Below are positions 37,341 through 51,444 of a DNA stretch of 64,000 nucleotides, in pieces. The notes under the pieces are model-generated. The model ran no database searches. It saw nothing but the letters and a program-made list of their open reading frames with translations, and had not been told where the DNA came from. The position numbers and the translations under genes are program-made. Position 1 is the first letter of the stretch. Each line of letters begins with the position of its first letter. The stretch is taken from contig NC_133555.1 in the NCBI RefSeq assembly GCF_048773025.1, forward strand, positions 60,583,206 through 60,647,205, read 5' to 3'. This DNA is from Camelus bactrianus (taxonomy: Eukaryota > Chordata > Mammalia > Artiodactyla > Camelidae).

Positions 37341-38367
37341 AAATGTAGCAAGATGAAATGGAAATAACAAAACAATTATTGCAAAAGCAAGAAGAGCCTG
37401 AGTTGCAAAGAAGTAAGATGAAGAAGGCAAGGAGGGCATCAAAATCCTAAAGATGGGAGAGGGTAGCAGGAAATCATAGTTGATTTTAAGCACTATCTTA
37501 AGTGAATCAGATTACATGACTGTCTGAACAAAAACGAGAGATGCATGGCCTAATGTGTTTGCAAAACAAACAATCAGACAAACAAACAAACACCAAAAGG
37601 TTACAATTGGCTGACATATACCAAACAACCATGATTATTCAAGACAAATTACTCAAAATGATGTCAAGGTTCATTCAGCAAGCATCGAACTATTATCGCT
37701 GTTACCATGCACTCAACAAACTTGTATTCCGAAAACAGACGCGTGCATTACTATTCATAGATACTGATACAGAAGTGCATATCTTGAGCCAACCCAAATG
37801 ACGGTTTTGAATAAGAGTGGGTCATAGAAAGGGATATAGACTTAGAAGTCTTCCAACAGGATGAATGAATGACTAATTCTAACCTACATAGAGAAAAAAT
37901 GGCATAAGCCTATAACAAAGACAAGTAGCTCTGCAAAACTGAACTAAGAGCAAAAGAGACAGACAGGAATGTGCACGTTGGGTTTGGTTTCATTTCTAGT
38001 AATTTCAGCCCCCATGAAACAAATGGATCCATGTTCTGAAAGTGTGGGTTTTTCAGCAGAAAGCAACAGACGTCTATGTAATCTGGGTGAATGGATATTA
38101 CACAAACATGAGTTTCCTTGAGTGGGTCTCCGTGTACTGTGAACTGTTAGAAAGTTTAAATAGGTGGGAATCCATAAACTGATCATGGACACTATTCCCT
38201 CCGTTTGTACTGTGTATACAAATCTGAACAAAAGGAAAGAGGGAAGAGAAAAGCTCAATGGGACCCTTCTGGATAGAATCACATTTCCCTTAGGAAACTC
38301 TCCTCTAATGCAGCATCACCCCCAAAACTGACTTGATGCATCAACCACTGGAGATGGCAGTTACCGG

Positions 38368-39055
38368 TAGGATTCCAGGTGGAATGCTTGTGTGTACCAC
38401 GAGGCTTGTTGCGGCTGGTGGATCCAAGGTAACTGGGCAGAATTCTGTGGGTGGATCAGTTTGATGCTGGGTATGCTGCCCTATGTGGAGATTGGCTTAG
38501 GTCTGTTGTTCGGGAAACTGAGTAAGTTCGAGATACTGCTGCTGCCCAAAGACCTGAGTTCACGGGTCAGTTTCCAGAACATGAAAGGGCAGACAGTGGA
38601 AGATTTGCCTGTCATCAGCTTACTGGTGAGGCTCCGAGGTATTTTCAGACTTGCCCAGTCCTGTTGACGTCGACTTTATGGGAGACACGAAGAGAAGCTG
38701 GCAGAAACACTGGCTGCATGGATTGAGGAGATGTGCGAACACATTGATGAAAGTTGTTCTGCTACAGTGGAGAATATCAGCATGGAGACATCTCTAGAGC
38801 ATACCAGGCTCGAAAGACAGTCATGAGACCTACTGAACCTCGCTGATACTGGCAGAAACATAAGGAGAGTCAACGTGCCCTTCAGAAAGTAACTCGATTC
38901 TCAGCTTCAAGAACGGGTCCAAGATTCCTGAAGTCTAAAAGAGAAGAGATGGCAGAGATGATAAAAGCACTCATGTTCTAGGAAGAGGTCGTGAGAATCC
39001 ACACATCCCAAGGGGCATTTACGAATCATTCAGACTGAAATGAACCAAGCGCAGT
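38368..39055 (+). other. Conserved block, unit 6
   Basis: The first half of the frame is open from about 38,392 to the TGA ending at 38,667. The downstream helix frame is broken by an in-frame TAG (GTTCTAGGAAGAG), and the donor-like site is lost. Confidence 0.42.
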
Positions 39056-41042
39056 TTAGCCTATTCCCACGTTTGTGCCTAGCTATCAATCATATGCTCT
39101 TCCCTCCACTCCACTCAGGCATTCATTTCAAAGGATCAGAACCTGAGCTGCAATGAATCCATTAGGAGGAGAGCAAGCCCCTTCTAGAATCAGATTTCCA
39201 CCTCCTTCACACTCGGTGAACAACAGTGAACTCCTTAAAGGTCAAATACTCTCGACTAAAATAGATAGGAATTGAATACTTAGCTCACACAAAGAAATGA
39301 TGACGTTCCCTTAGATTAAGGAAATGCTGGGGTTATGTATTCTTTGGGCTGAAAGGAGTGTGGGAAGTGAGGGGAATCATTGAATGAACTTGAATATGTA
39401 TTAGGCCTCAGTTTTTCAAGACAGTACAGGAAAATATTAGAAGTCAGATAGTGAACTGAACTGTAAAAGTCGCCAAAAACGTTAAAGACACAGGTTATGT
39501 GGACAGTCATTCACTTCCATCAAGCCCCGGGTGCAATATATCTTGGAGGTGCAGACTTGGTTGTGTTAAATTGCTTTCCCCAACATGATCGGATGATTAA
39601 GACTTCTCAGCACTGATAGAAGAGCACATGGTTCTCAATAGCTTAGCATAGCTGCAGCAGGATTCTCATAGTTAAATGCCTATAGGTGCTTTTGGAATCA
39701 ACCCTAAATATATATATTCTGTTTAGATTTTCTTGTATATTCCTAGAGAGGAATGTTACCCCTTGAAATGCCAGCATTGCCTAGTATGTGTCATTGGGAA
39801 TAAAGGGCACCAGGTGCAAAAGGGAAACCCAGGTTGGGGGTTATATCATGGTTCCAATAGTTATTTCATTGTTCCTTTTGTTGTTGGAGGCTTCAAGAGA
39901 AAAGGGCTGGCATGTCCCCTTCAAACTTTTGGACTGCTATTTTACATTGAGACTGACTGTTTTTTCCTTAGTGCTTACAAATTCTTACACATATTGTCAA
40001 GTCTGGATTCTAGGTTGATTTGGTAATATTCAAAAGCTAACTTCACTTTCATATAAATCCCAAAACACGTAAATCGATACTATAAACCTTCTTAAAGACT
40101 GCAACTGCCTTGTCATCATAAGGTCAAAGCTGCTGTCTTCAGACAAACACTCCGACCATGGCTGTAAAGATAACGGAGCGAAACAAATATACAATTTCTG
40201 TGAATTATTTGTGAAAAGTGTTGATTTGTCGATGCCCAGTAGGAAGAGAACCAGTGCAAACTGCTCTCACTAGCTACCATAAACATAATATTGTAAACAA
40301 ACACTCACCCAGCCCTTGGCAAAGGACACTAGCTAAAGAGCGGTCTGTTACTTCCAAAGACAGGATGAGGCCTCAGAAAAACCGGAAGCAGGAAAAGGCA
40401 AAGTAGAGAATGGAAACAAGTGCAGGATCTGACCTCTGGTAATGGAGCATCAAAGGTGAAACTCTGTTTTCCTTGGAAGCACACTCTCAAGCGGGCAGCA
40501 GGCATGGGCTTGAAGGAGATGCGCTGAGTGTAAGAAGAGTGCACAGCAGATTCTTGGCTGACAGAACTCAAAGAAATCAGCTCAAAATATCCCCACATTT
40601 AAATCTGAGACCAAGATCCGAGCTGCCAAATCTGAGCTAGCAGAGGCAGCGGAAAAAGAGGGATAGGGCTACGTATGATGGCTCTCGTTCAACTCAGGGA
40701 TCTAGAGTGCGTTGTTGGTTTTGGTGGGTACTTTCAATAGAGCAAAGAGAACTGTGACGCCAGTGAGACAGCAACCGCACTGGCGCGTGAGGTTGAGTTT
40801 ATCGATATGTTCTATGTCCACATCCACTGCATCTGCAGGACCAGGGTCCAATTTGACATTTTGCAAGTAGAGCACGTGTGGGGCTCAATCAGAGGTATCA
40901 TGCATCTGGACTGAGGGTTCCTGGGGGCGTTGGGTATGAAATCAGTATTAAAAGATTTAGGATCTGCTATATTCATAACCTGGATTGGGATTACACTCTG
41001 GTTTGAGGCAGAGGATGCGGAACAGCTCTGTGGTTGCCTTCG

Positions 41043-41280
41043 TGAACCCATTACTCAAGAATGAGAGAACTAGGAAGAGTGGTCAAAGTCCACAGCATGA
41101 GAAGATGAAGCATTACTTACAGCATTATCACCCAAATGCAGATGCTACATTTTGGACGGCATGAACCCATTACTCAAGAATGGGAGAAATAGGAAGAGTG
41201 GTCAAAGTCCACAGCATGAGAAGATGAAGCATTTCTTACAGCATTATCACCCAAATGCAGATGCTACATTTTGGAAGGCA
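41043..41280 (+). repeat. 119-bp direct duplication, unit 7
   Basis: Two copies of a 119-bp stretch starting TGAACCCATTACTCAAGAAT lie back to back at 41,043 and 41,162. The second copy carries GGGAGAAAT where the first has GAGAGAACT. All units other than 7 and 8 have a single copy. Confidence 0.92.
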
Positions 41281-41939
41281 CTGACAGGGTACTGCACCGA
41301 GGACACATACGTCGGTCTGCGGGATCATCCCAGCAGGCCCTGAATTATGACATGCATACATATGCTTACACTGGTGTTTCTGTAGACAGAGAAACTCTGG
41401 GAAGAACTGGTAACATTGGGACATTCCCACGGCAGTAGAATGTACAAGCGCACTCTATGTTGGCTGATTTGGAGACACTTCAAAATGACATACAGAAGAA
41501 TGCAGAGCTGAAAACCTATAGAAGCTTCATTTCCACTAGAGGAAGTGCCCTGTGCCCTTTCAGAAGTGTGAGATTAGTGTAATAAAAATGATTTTCTACT
41601 AACTGAAACAGTATGGTGTGTTCATCACAACAAATGCAACACCAGGATTTAGAGATTTACCAGAGAACACACACAGGAACAGGGCATGGCATCAAGGTAT
41701 AGGGAAAATTGTCCTCACAAAAATACCATGGAATTGCATACACCAAAGAGTCAAAAATTTGCACTTAACCAAGCCCTATAAGTCTATATTAAATACATGA
41801 TAATACCTGACTTGTAGAATAAAATAATTATAGTAAAAGAAACAGGAAGTACCATTTTCAGTTCCAAAGAGATTGAAGGCCCAAAAAATAAGCTTTCAAA
41901 CAACTAGACGGCAAAACGATACCAGAGCAAGCTCTGAAA

Positions 41940-42732
41940 ATGGAGGTGAGGGAAACACTGATGAACCACAGTGCCTCAGAATCACAAAAGGCAGAATACC
42001 AGAAAAGGGGAAGAGAAACTCTAAAGAAGAATCCAATAGTATAAGAAAACTCAATGGATGAGATAAAAACTGGGCTAAAGTCAATCCTAAGCAGACTACA
42101 TAATGCAGAGGGACTCGTGAATGACTGTGAGGACAGGGGAACAGAAATCCCTCCATCAGAATAAGACACAGAAAAGCAAGTGCAAACCAACGCTAACATC
42201 ACTGTTGAATCCTGGGTTAAGAAAAACCAGGTGAGAATAGGAATCATAGGATTCCCAAATGGAAAAGCAAGTGATAAAATAATAAATTCTGAAAAGGAAT
42301 TTGTAGAAAAATCAGAATGAAATTGCTGAAAGCCAAGAAAGTATCATCTATACGAATTCAGGAAGTACACAGCATCCAAAAGAGGTGGAATACCAATAGA
42401 CCAACAAGCAGCTGTAGAATTCAAATAAACAAACTTCATGATCATCCCAGTGATGTAAAATGCACCTCGAGGAAAGCAACTTATTCACATCAGAACCTCC
42501 AGAGGGGTTTCAGCTGATATCTCGGCGGAAATTTTGCAGCACGGGGAGCAGTGCCAGGACATAGACCATATCCTGAATGAGAAAAAGCTGCAATCTAGGG
42601 TAGCCTATGCCAAATGACCGCCGTTTATAACAACGGCAAAGCTAGGGAATTTCACTGACCGGCAAACCTTAAAAGAATTCAGCAGTTTGAGACTGATCCT
42701 ACAACAAAAATTGAGAATCCTACCCTGAGTAG
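41940..42732 (+). mobile_element. LINE-1 ORF1 remnant, unit 7
   Basis: The RRM-side fragment is open at 42,317-42,517 (66 codons). It reads IRIQEVHSIQKRWNTNRPT, which aligns with the L1 ORF1 tract IQVQEAQRVPNKRDPKRPTP. This is the clearest single piece of evidence for family identity. Confidence 0.85.
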
Positions 42733-43751
42733 AAAAGTAGCAAGATGAAATGGAAATAACAAAACCATTATTGCAAAGCAAGAAGAGCCTGAGTTGCAAA
42801 GAAGTAAGAAGAAAAAGGAAAGGAGGACATCAAAATCCTAAAGATGGGAGAGAGTAGCAGGAAATCATAGTTGATTTTAAGCACTATCATAAGTGAATCA
42901 GCTTTCATGACTGTCTGAAGCAAAAGGAGAGATGCATGGCCTAATGTGTTTGCAAAACAATCAGACAAACAAACACCAAAAGGTTACAGTTGGCTGACAT
43001 ATACCAAACAACCATGATTATTCAAGACAAAATACTCAAAGTGATGTCAAGGATCCTTCAGCACGCATCGACCTATTATCGCTGTTAGCATGTACTCAAA
43101 ACACTTGTATTCCAAAAACAGACGCGTGCATTACTATTCATAGATACTGATCCAGAAGTGCATATCGTGAGCCAACCCAAATGACGGTTTTGAATAAGAG
43201 TGGGTCAGAGAACGGGATATAGACTTACAAGTCTTCCAACAGGATGAACGAATGCCTAATTCTACCCTACGTAGAGAAGAAATGGCATAAGCCTATAACA
43301 AAGACAAGTAGCTCTGCAAAACTGTACTAAGAGCAAAAGAGACAGACAGGAAAGTGCACGTAGGGATTGGTTTCATTTCTAGGAATTTCAGCCCCCATGA
43401 AACAAATGGATCCATGTTCTGAGAGTGTGGGTGTTTCAGCAGAAAGCAACAGACGGATATGTAATCTGGGTGAATGGATATGACACAAACATGAGTTTCC
43501 TTGAGTGGGTCTCTGTGTACTGTGAACTTTTAGAAAGTATAATAAGTGTGAATTCATAAAATGATCATGGACACACTTCCCTCCTTTTGTACAGTGTATA
43601 CAGATCTGAACAAAAGGAAAGAGGGAAGAGAAAAGGACCATGGGACCCTTGTGGATAGAATCACATTTCCCTTAGGAAAATCTCGTCTAATGCAGCATCA
43701 CCCCCAACACGGACTTGATGCATCAACCACTGGGGATGGCACTTACCGGTT

Positions 43752-44436
43752 GGATTCCAGGTGGAATTTTGGTGTGTACCACGAGGCGTGTTGCGGCTGG
43801 TGGATCCAAGGTAACTGGGCAGTATTCTGTGGGTGGATCAGTTTAATATTGGGTCTGCTACCCTATGTGGAGATTGGCTTAGGTCTTTTGTTCGGGAAGC
43901 TGAGTAAGTTCGAGATACTGCTGCTGCCCTGAGACCTGAGTTCACAGGTCAGTTCCCAGAATCTGAAAGGGCAGACAGTGGAAGATCTGCCTGTCATCAG
44001 CTTACTGGTGAGGCTCCGAGGTATTTTCAGACTTGCCCAGTCCTGTTGATGTCGACTTTATGGGAGACACGAAGAGAAGCTGGCAGAAACACTGGCTGCA
44101 TGGATTGAGGAGATGTGCGAACACATTGATGAAAGTTGTTCTGCTACAGTGGAGATTATCGGCTTGGAGACATCTCTAGAGCATACCAGGCTCGAAAGAC
44201 ATTCATGAGACCTACTGAACCTCGGTGATACTGGAAGAAACATACGGAGAGTCAACGTGCCCTTGAGAAAGTTACTCGATTCTCTGCTCCAAGAACGGGT
44301 CCAATATTCCTGACTTCTAAAAGAGAAGAGATGGCAGAGATGATAAAAGCGCTCATGTTCTTGGAAGAGGTCATGAGAATCCACACATCCCAAGGGGCAG
44401 TTAAGAATCATTCAGACCGAAATGCACCAAGCCCAG
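43752..44436 (+). other. Conserved block, unit 7
   Basis: A frame from an ATG at 43,561 enters the block and ends at a TGA replacing the Lys codon of the Leu-Pro-Lys-Asp motif (43,930-43,932). The second helix frame (44,331-44,528) is open across the donor-like GTAAGC at 44,437. Confidence 0.42.
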
Positions 44437-46422
44437 GTAAGCCTATTCCCACGTTTGTGCCTAGCTATCAATCACATGCTCTTCCCTCCACTCTACTCAG
44501 TCATCCATTTCAATGGATCAGAACCTGAGCTGCTATGAATCCAGTAGGAGGAGATCAAGCCCCTACTAGAATCAGTGTTCCTCCTCCTTCACACTCGGTG
44601 AACAAGAGTGAACTCCTTAAAGGTCATATAATATCCACTAAAATAGATAGGAATTGAATACTTAGCTCACACAAAAAATAATGACCTTCCCGTAGATTCA
44701 GGAAATGCTGGGGTTATGTATACTTTGGGCTGAAAGGAGTGTGGGAAGTGAGGGGAATCTTTGAGTGAACTTGAATATGTATTAGGCCTCAGATTTTCAT
44801 GACAGTACAGGAAAATATTAAAATTCAGATAGTGAACTGAACTTTAAAAGGCACCAAACACAATAAGTCACAGGTTATGTGGACATTCATTCACTTCTTT
44901 CAAGCCCCGGGTGCACTATATCTTGCAGGTGCAGATTTGGTTGTGTTAAATTGCTTTCCCCAACATGATCAGATGATTAAGACTTCTCAGCACTGATAGA
45001 AGAGCACCTGGCTCTCAATAACATAGCATAGCTGCAGCAGGTTTCTCATAGTTAAATGCCTATAGGTGCTTTTGGAATCAAGCCTAAATGTATATATTCT
45101 GTTTAGATTTTCTTGTATATTCCTAGAGAGGAATGTTACCCCTTGAAATGCCAGCATTGCCTAGTATGTTTCATTGGGAATAAAGGGCACCAGGTGCAAA
45201 AGGAAAACCCAGGTTGGGGGTTATATCATGGTTCCAATAGTTATTTCATTGTTCCTTTTGTTGTTGGAGGCTTCAAGAGAAAAGGGTTGGCATGTCCCCT
45301 TCAAACTTTTGGACTGCTATTTTACATTGAGACTGACTGTTTTTTCCATAGTGCTGACAAATTCTTACTCATATTGTCAAGTCTGGCTTCTAGGTAGATT
45401 TGTTAATTTTCAAAAACTAACTTCACTTTCATATAAATCCCAAAACACGTAAATCGATACTATAAACCTTCTTAAAGACTGCAACTGCCTTGTCATCATA
45501 AGGTCAAAGCTGCTGTCTTCAGACAAACACTCCGACCATGGCTGTAAAGATAACGGAGCGAAACAAATATACAATTTCTGCGAATTATTTGTGAAAAGTG
45601 TTGATTTGTCGATGCCCAGTAGGAAGAGAACCAGTGCAAACTGCTCTCACTAGCTACCATAAACATAATATTGTAAACAAACACTCACCCAGCCCTTGGC
45701 AAAGGACACTAGCTAAAGAGCGGTCTGTTACTTCCAAAGACAGGATGAGGCCTCAGAAAAACCGGAAGCAGGAAAAGGCAAAGTAGAGAATGGAAACAAG
45801 TGCAGGATCTGACCTCTGGTAATGGAGCATCAAAGGTGAAACTCTGTTTTCCTTGGAAGCACACTCTCAAGCGGGCAGCAGGCATGGGCTTGAAGGTGAT
45901 GTGCTGAGTGTAAGAAGAGTGCACAGCAGATTCTTGGCTGACAGAACTCAAAGAAATCAGCTCAAAATATCCCCACATTTGAATCTGAGACCAAGATCCG
46001 AGCTGCCAAATCTGAGCTAGCAGAGGCAGCGGAAAAAGAGGGATAGGGCTACGTATGATGGCTCTCGTTCAACTCAGGGATCTAGAGTGCGTTGTTGGTT
46101 TTGGTGGGTACTTTCAATAGAGCAAAGAGAACTGTGACGCCAGTGAGACAGCAACCGCACTGGCGCGTGAGGTTGAGTTTATCGATATGTTCTATGTCCA
46201 CATCCACTGCATCTGCAGGACCAGGGTCCAATTTGACATTTTGCAAGTAGAGCACGTGTGGGGCTCAATCAGAGGTATCATGCATCTGGACTGAGGGTTC
46301 CTGGGGGCGTTGGGTATGAAATCAGTATTAAAAGATTTAGGATCTGCTATATTCATAACCTGGATTGGGATTACACTCTGGTTTGAGGCAGAGGATGCGG
46401 AACAGCTCTGTGGTTGCCTTCG

Positions 46423-46660
46423 TGAACCCATTACTCAAGAATGAGAGAACTAGGAAGAGTGGTCAAAGTCCACAGCATGAGAAGATGAAGCATTACTTAC
46501 AGCATTATCACCCAAATGCAGATGCTACATTTTGGACGGCATGAACCCATTACTCAAGAATGGGAGAAATAGGAAGAGTGGTCAAAGTCCACAGCATGAG
46601 AAGATGAAGCATTTCTTACAGCATTATCACCCAAATGCAGATGCTACATTTTGGAAGGCA
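46423..46660 (+). repeat. 119-bp direct duplication, unit 8
   Basis: The same duplication as in unit 7 with the same internal difference between copies, at 46,423 and 46,542. It therefore arose once and spread with the unit. Confidence 0.92.
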
Positions 46661-47319
46661 CTGACAGGGTACTGCACCGAGGACACATAGGTCGGTCTGC
46701 GGGATCATCCCAGCAGGCCCTGAATTATGACATGCATACATATGCTTACACTGGTGTTTCTGTAGACAGAGAAACTCTGGGAAGAACTGGTAACATTGGG
46801 ACATTCCCATGGCAGTAGAATGTACAAGCGCACTCTATGTTGGCTGATTTGGAGACACTTCAAAATGACATACAGAAGAATGCAGAGCTGAAAACCTATA
46901 GAAGCTTCATTTCCACTAGAGGAAGTGCCCTGTGCCCTATCAGAAGTGTGAGATTAGTGTAATAAAAATGATTTTCTTCTAACTGAAACAGTATGGTGTG
47001 TTCATCACAACAAAGGCAACACCAGGATTTAGAGATATACCAGACAACACACACAGGAACAGGGTATGGCATCAAGGTCTAGGGAAAATTGTCCTCACAA
47101 AAATACCATGGAATTGCATACACCAAAGAGTCAAAAATTTGCACTTAACCAATCCCTGTAAGTCTATATTAAATACATGATAATACCTGACCTGTAGAAT
47201 AAAAGAATTATAGTAAAAGAAACAGGAAGTAACATTTTCAGTTCCAAAGAGATTGAAGGCCCAAAAAATAAGCTTTCAAACAACTAGACGGCAAAACGAT
47301 ACCAGAGCAAGCTCTGAAA

Positions 47320-48113
47320 ATGGAGGTGAGGAAAACACTGATGAACCACAGTGCCTCAGAATCACAAAAGGCAGAATACCAGAAAAGGGGAAGAGAATCT
47401 CTAAAGAAGAACACAGTAGTATCAGAAAACTCAACCGATATGATAAAAACTGGGCTAAAGTCAATCCTAAGCAGACTACATAATGCAGAGGGACTCGTGA
47501 ATGACTGTGAGGACAGGGGAACAGAAATCCCTCCATCAGAATAAGACACAGAAAAGCAAGTGCAAACCAACGCTAACATCACTGTTGAATCCTGGGTTAA
47601 GAAAAACCAGGTAAGAATAGGAATCATAGGATTCACAAATGGAAAAGCAAGTGATAAATTAAAAAATTCTGAAAAGGAATTTGTAGAAAAATCAGAATGA
47701 AACTTGCTGAAAGCCAAGAAAGTATCATCTATACGAATTCAGGAAGTACACAGCATCCAAAAGAGGTGGAATACAAATAGACCAACAAGCAGCTGTAGAA
47801 TTCAAATAAACAAATTTCGTGATCCTCCCAGTGATGTAAAATGCACCTCAAGGAAAGCAACTTATTCACATCAGAACCTCCAGAGGGGTTTCAGCTGAAA
47901 TCTCGGCAGAAATTTTGCAGCACGAGGAGGAGTGCCAGGACATAGACCATATCCTGAAAGAGAAAAAGCTGCAATCTAGGGTAGCCTATGCCAAATGACC
48001 GCCGTTTATTACAACGGCACAGCTAGGGAATTTCACTGACAGGCAAACCTTAAAAGAATTCAGCAGTTTGAGACTGATCCTACAACAAAAATTGAGAATA
48101 GTACCCTGAGTAG
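47320..48113 (+). mobile_element. LINE-1 ORF1 remnant, unit 8
   Basis: Two separate sense fragments are open: the coiled-coil part (47,320-47,544, 74 codons) and the RRM part (47,704-47,898, 64 codons). An in-frame stop or frame change lies between them. Confidence 0.82.
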
Positions 48114-49140
48114 AAAAGTAGCAAGATGAAATGGAATTAACAAAACCATTATTGCAAATGCAGGAAGAGCCTGAGTTGCAAATATGTAAGAAGAAGAAGG
48201 CAAGGAGGACATCAAAATCCTAAAGATGGGAGAGAGTAGCAGGAAATCATAGTTGATTTTAAGCACTATCTTAAGTGAATCAGCTTACATGACTGTCTGT
48301 CTGAAGCAAAAGGAGAGATGCATGGCCTAATGTGCTTGCAAAACAATCAGACAAACAAACAAACACCAAAAGTTTACAGTTGGCTGACATATACCAAACA
48401 ACCATGATTATTCAAGACAAAGTACTCAAAGTGATGTCAAGTATCCTTCAGCACGCATCGAACTATTTTCGCTTTTAGCATGTACTCAACACACTTGTAT
48501 TCCAAAAACAGACGCGTGCACTACTATTCATAGATACTGATACAGAAGTGCATATCTTGAGCCAACCCAAATGACGGTTTTGTATAAGAGTGGGTCAGAG
48601 AACGGGATATAGACTTACAAGTCTTCCAACAGGATGAACGAATGCCTTATACTACCCTACGTAGAGAAGAAACGGCATAAGCCTATAACAAATACAAGTA
48701 GCTCTACAAAACTTTACTAAGAGCAAAAGTGACAGACATGAAAGTGCACGTAGGGATTGGATTCATTTCTAGGAATTTCAGCCCCCATGAAATTCATGGA
48801 TCCATGTTCTGAGAGTGTGGGTGTTTCAGCAGAAAGCAACAGACGGATATGTAATCTGGGTGGATGGATATTACACAAACATGAGTTTCCTGGAGTGGGT
48901 CTCCGTGTACTCTGAACTGTTACAAAGTATAATAGGTGTGAATCCATAAACTGATCATGGACACACTTCCCTCCTTTTGTACTGTGTATACAGATCTGAA
49001 CAAAAGGAAAGAGGGAAGACAAAAGGAACATGGGACCCTTCTGGATAGAATCACCTTTCCCTTAGGAAACTCTCGTCTAATGCAGCATCACCCCCAACAC
49101 GGACTTGATGCATCAACCACTGTGAATGGCAGTTACCGGT

Positions 49141-49826
49141 TGGATTCCAGGTGGAATGTTGGTGTGTATCACGAGGCATTTTGCGGCTGGTGGATCCAAG
49201 GTAACTGGGCAGAATTCTGTGGGTGGATCAGTTTGATTTTGTGTCTGCTGCTCTATGTGGAGATTGGCTTAGGTCTTTTGTTCGGGAAGCTTTTTAAGTT
49301 CGAGATACTGCTGCTGCCCAGAGAGCTGAGATCAGAGGTCAGTTCCCAGAATCTGAAAGGGCAGACAGTGGAAGATCTGCCTGTCATCAGCTTAATGGTG
49401 AGGCTCTGAGGTATTTTCAGACTTGCCCAGTCCTGTTGACGTCGACTTTATGGGAGACACGAAGAGAAGCTGGCAGAAACAATGGCTGCATGGATTGAGG
49501 AGATGTGCGAACACATTGATGAAAGTTGTTCTGCTACAGTGGAGATTATCGGCTTGGAGACATCTCTAGAGAATACCAGGCTCGAAAGACTTTCATGAGA
49601 ACTACTGTACCTCGGTGATACTGGAAGAAACATACGGAGAGTCAACTTGCCCTTGAGAATGTTACTCGATTATCTGCTCCAAGAACGAGTCCAAGATTCA
49701 TGACGTCTAAAAGAGAAGAGATGGCAGAAATGATAAAAGCGCTCATTTTCTTGGAAGAGGTCGTGAGAATCCACACATCCCAAGGGGCATTTACGAATCA
49801 TTCAGACCCAAATGCACCAAGCCCAG
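49141..49826 (+). other. Conserved block, unit 8
   Basis: Part of a 150-codon frame with a true ATG at 48,957, ending at a TGA at 49,407-49,409 where other units read an Arg codon. The second helix frame (49,700-49,918) is open. Donor-like GTAAGC at 49,827. Confidence 0.45.
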
Positions 49827-51444
49827 GTAAGCCTATTCCCACGTTTGTGCCTAGCTATCAATCACATGCTCTTCCCTCCACTCCACTCAGGCATCCATTT
49901 CAATGGATCAGAACCTGAGCTGCAATGAATCCAGTAGGAGGAGAGCAAGCCCCTTCTAGAATCAGAGAACCTCCTGCTTCACACTCGGTGAACATGTGTG
50001 AAATCCTTAAAGGTCAAATACTCTCGAATAAAATAGATACGAATTGAATACTTAGCTCAAACAATGAAATGATGACCTTCCCCTTGATTCAGGAAATGCT
50101 TTGGTTATGTATTCTTTGGGCTGAAAGGAGTGTGGGAAGTGAGGGGAATCTTTGAATGAACTTGAATATGTATTAGGCCTCAGTTTTTCAAGACAGTACA
50201 GGAAAATATTAGAAGTCAGATAGTGAACTGAACTGTAAAATCGCCAAACACTTTAAAGACACAGGTTATGTGGACAGTCATTTACTTCCGTCAAGCCCCG
50301 GGTGCACGATATCTTGGAGGTGCAGACTTGGTTGTGTTAAATTGTTTTACCCAACATGATCGGATGATTAAGCCTTCTCAGCACTGATAGAAGAGCACCT
50401 GTTTCTTAATAGCCTATCATAGCTGCAGCAGGCTTCTCATAGTTAAATGCATCTAGGTGATTTTGGAATCAACCTTAAATATATATATTCTGTTTAGATT
50501 TTCTTGTATATTCCTAGAGAGGAATGTTACCCCTTGAAATGCCAACATTGCCTAGTATGTGTCATTGGGATTAAAGGGCACCAGGTGCACAAGTGAACAC
50601 AGGATGGGGGTTATTTCATGGTTCCAATAGTTATTTCATTGTTTCCTTTGTTGTTGGAGGCTTCAAGAGAAAAGAGTTGGCATGTCGACTTCAAAGTTTT
50701 GGACTGTTATTTTACATTGAGACTGTCTGATTATCCCTTAGAGCTGACAAAATTTTACAGAAACTGTCAAGTCTGGCTTCTAGGTTGATTTGGTAATTTT
50801 CAAAATCTAACTTCACCTTCATATAAATACCAAAACATGTAAATCGATACTGTTAACTTTCTGATAGGCTGCACCTGCCTTATCAACATAAGGTCAAAGC
50901 TGGAGTCTTCAGAAAATCCCACCGACGATGGCTGTAAAGAAATCGGAGCGAAACAAATATCCTATTTCTGTGAATTATTTGTGAAAAGTGTTGATTTGTC
51001 GATGCCCAGTAGGAAGAGAACCAGTGCAAACTGCTCTCACTAGCTACCATACACAAAATATTGTAAACACACACTCACCCAGCCCTTGGCACAGGACACT
51101 TGCCTAAGAGTGTTCTGTTACTTCCAAAGACAGGATGAGGCCTCAGAAAAACCGGAAGCAGGAAAAGGCAAAGTAGAGAATGGAAACCAGTGCAGGATCT
51201 GACCTCTGGTAATGGAGCATCAAATGTGAAACTCTGTTTTCCTTGGAAGCACACTCTCAAGCGTGCAGCAGGCATGGGATTGAAGGTGATGCGCTGAGTG
51301 TTAGAAGAGTGCACAGCAGATTCTTGGCTGACAGAACTCAAAGAAATCAGCTCAAAATATCCCCACATTTGAATCTGAGACCAACATCCGAGCTGCCAAA
51401 TCTGAGCTAGCAGAGGCAGCGGAAAAAGAGGGATACGGCTATGG

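Larger units (their letters stand above)
34861..40131 (+). repeat. Array unit 6
   Basis: The first 1.5 kb resembles unit 3, while the tail (39.3-40.1 kb) resembles the tail of unit 7. The splice-donor-like site ending the conserved block in other units is lost here (GTAAGC replaced by TTTAGC near 39,055). Confidence 0.93.
40132..45511 (+). repeat. Array unit 7 (with 119-bp internal duplication)
   Basis: The unit is longer than the norm (5,380 bp) because of a 119-bp direct duplication at 41,043-41,280. From its start to about 41,580 it is almost identical to unit 8: I count about eight substitutions in roughly 1,450 bp. Confidence 0.94.
45512..50901 (+). repeat. Array unit 8 (with 119-bp internal duplication)
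   Basis: The longest unit, 5,390 bp, carries the same 119-bp duplication as unit 7. Identity to unit 7 falls after about 46,960. The conserved block carries a frame opening at an ATG at 48,957 and running 150 codons. Confidence 0.94.
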
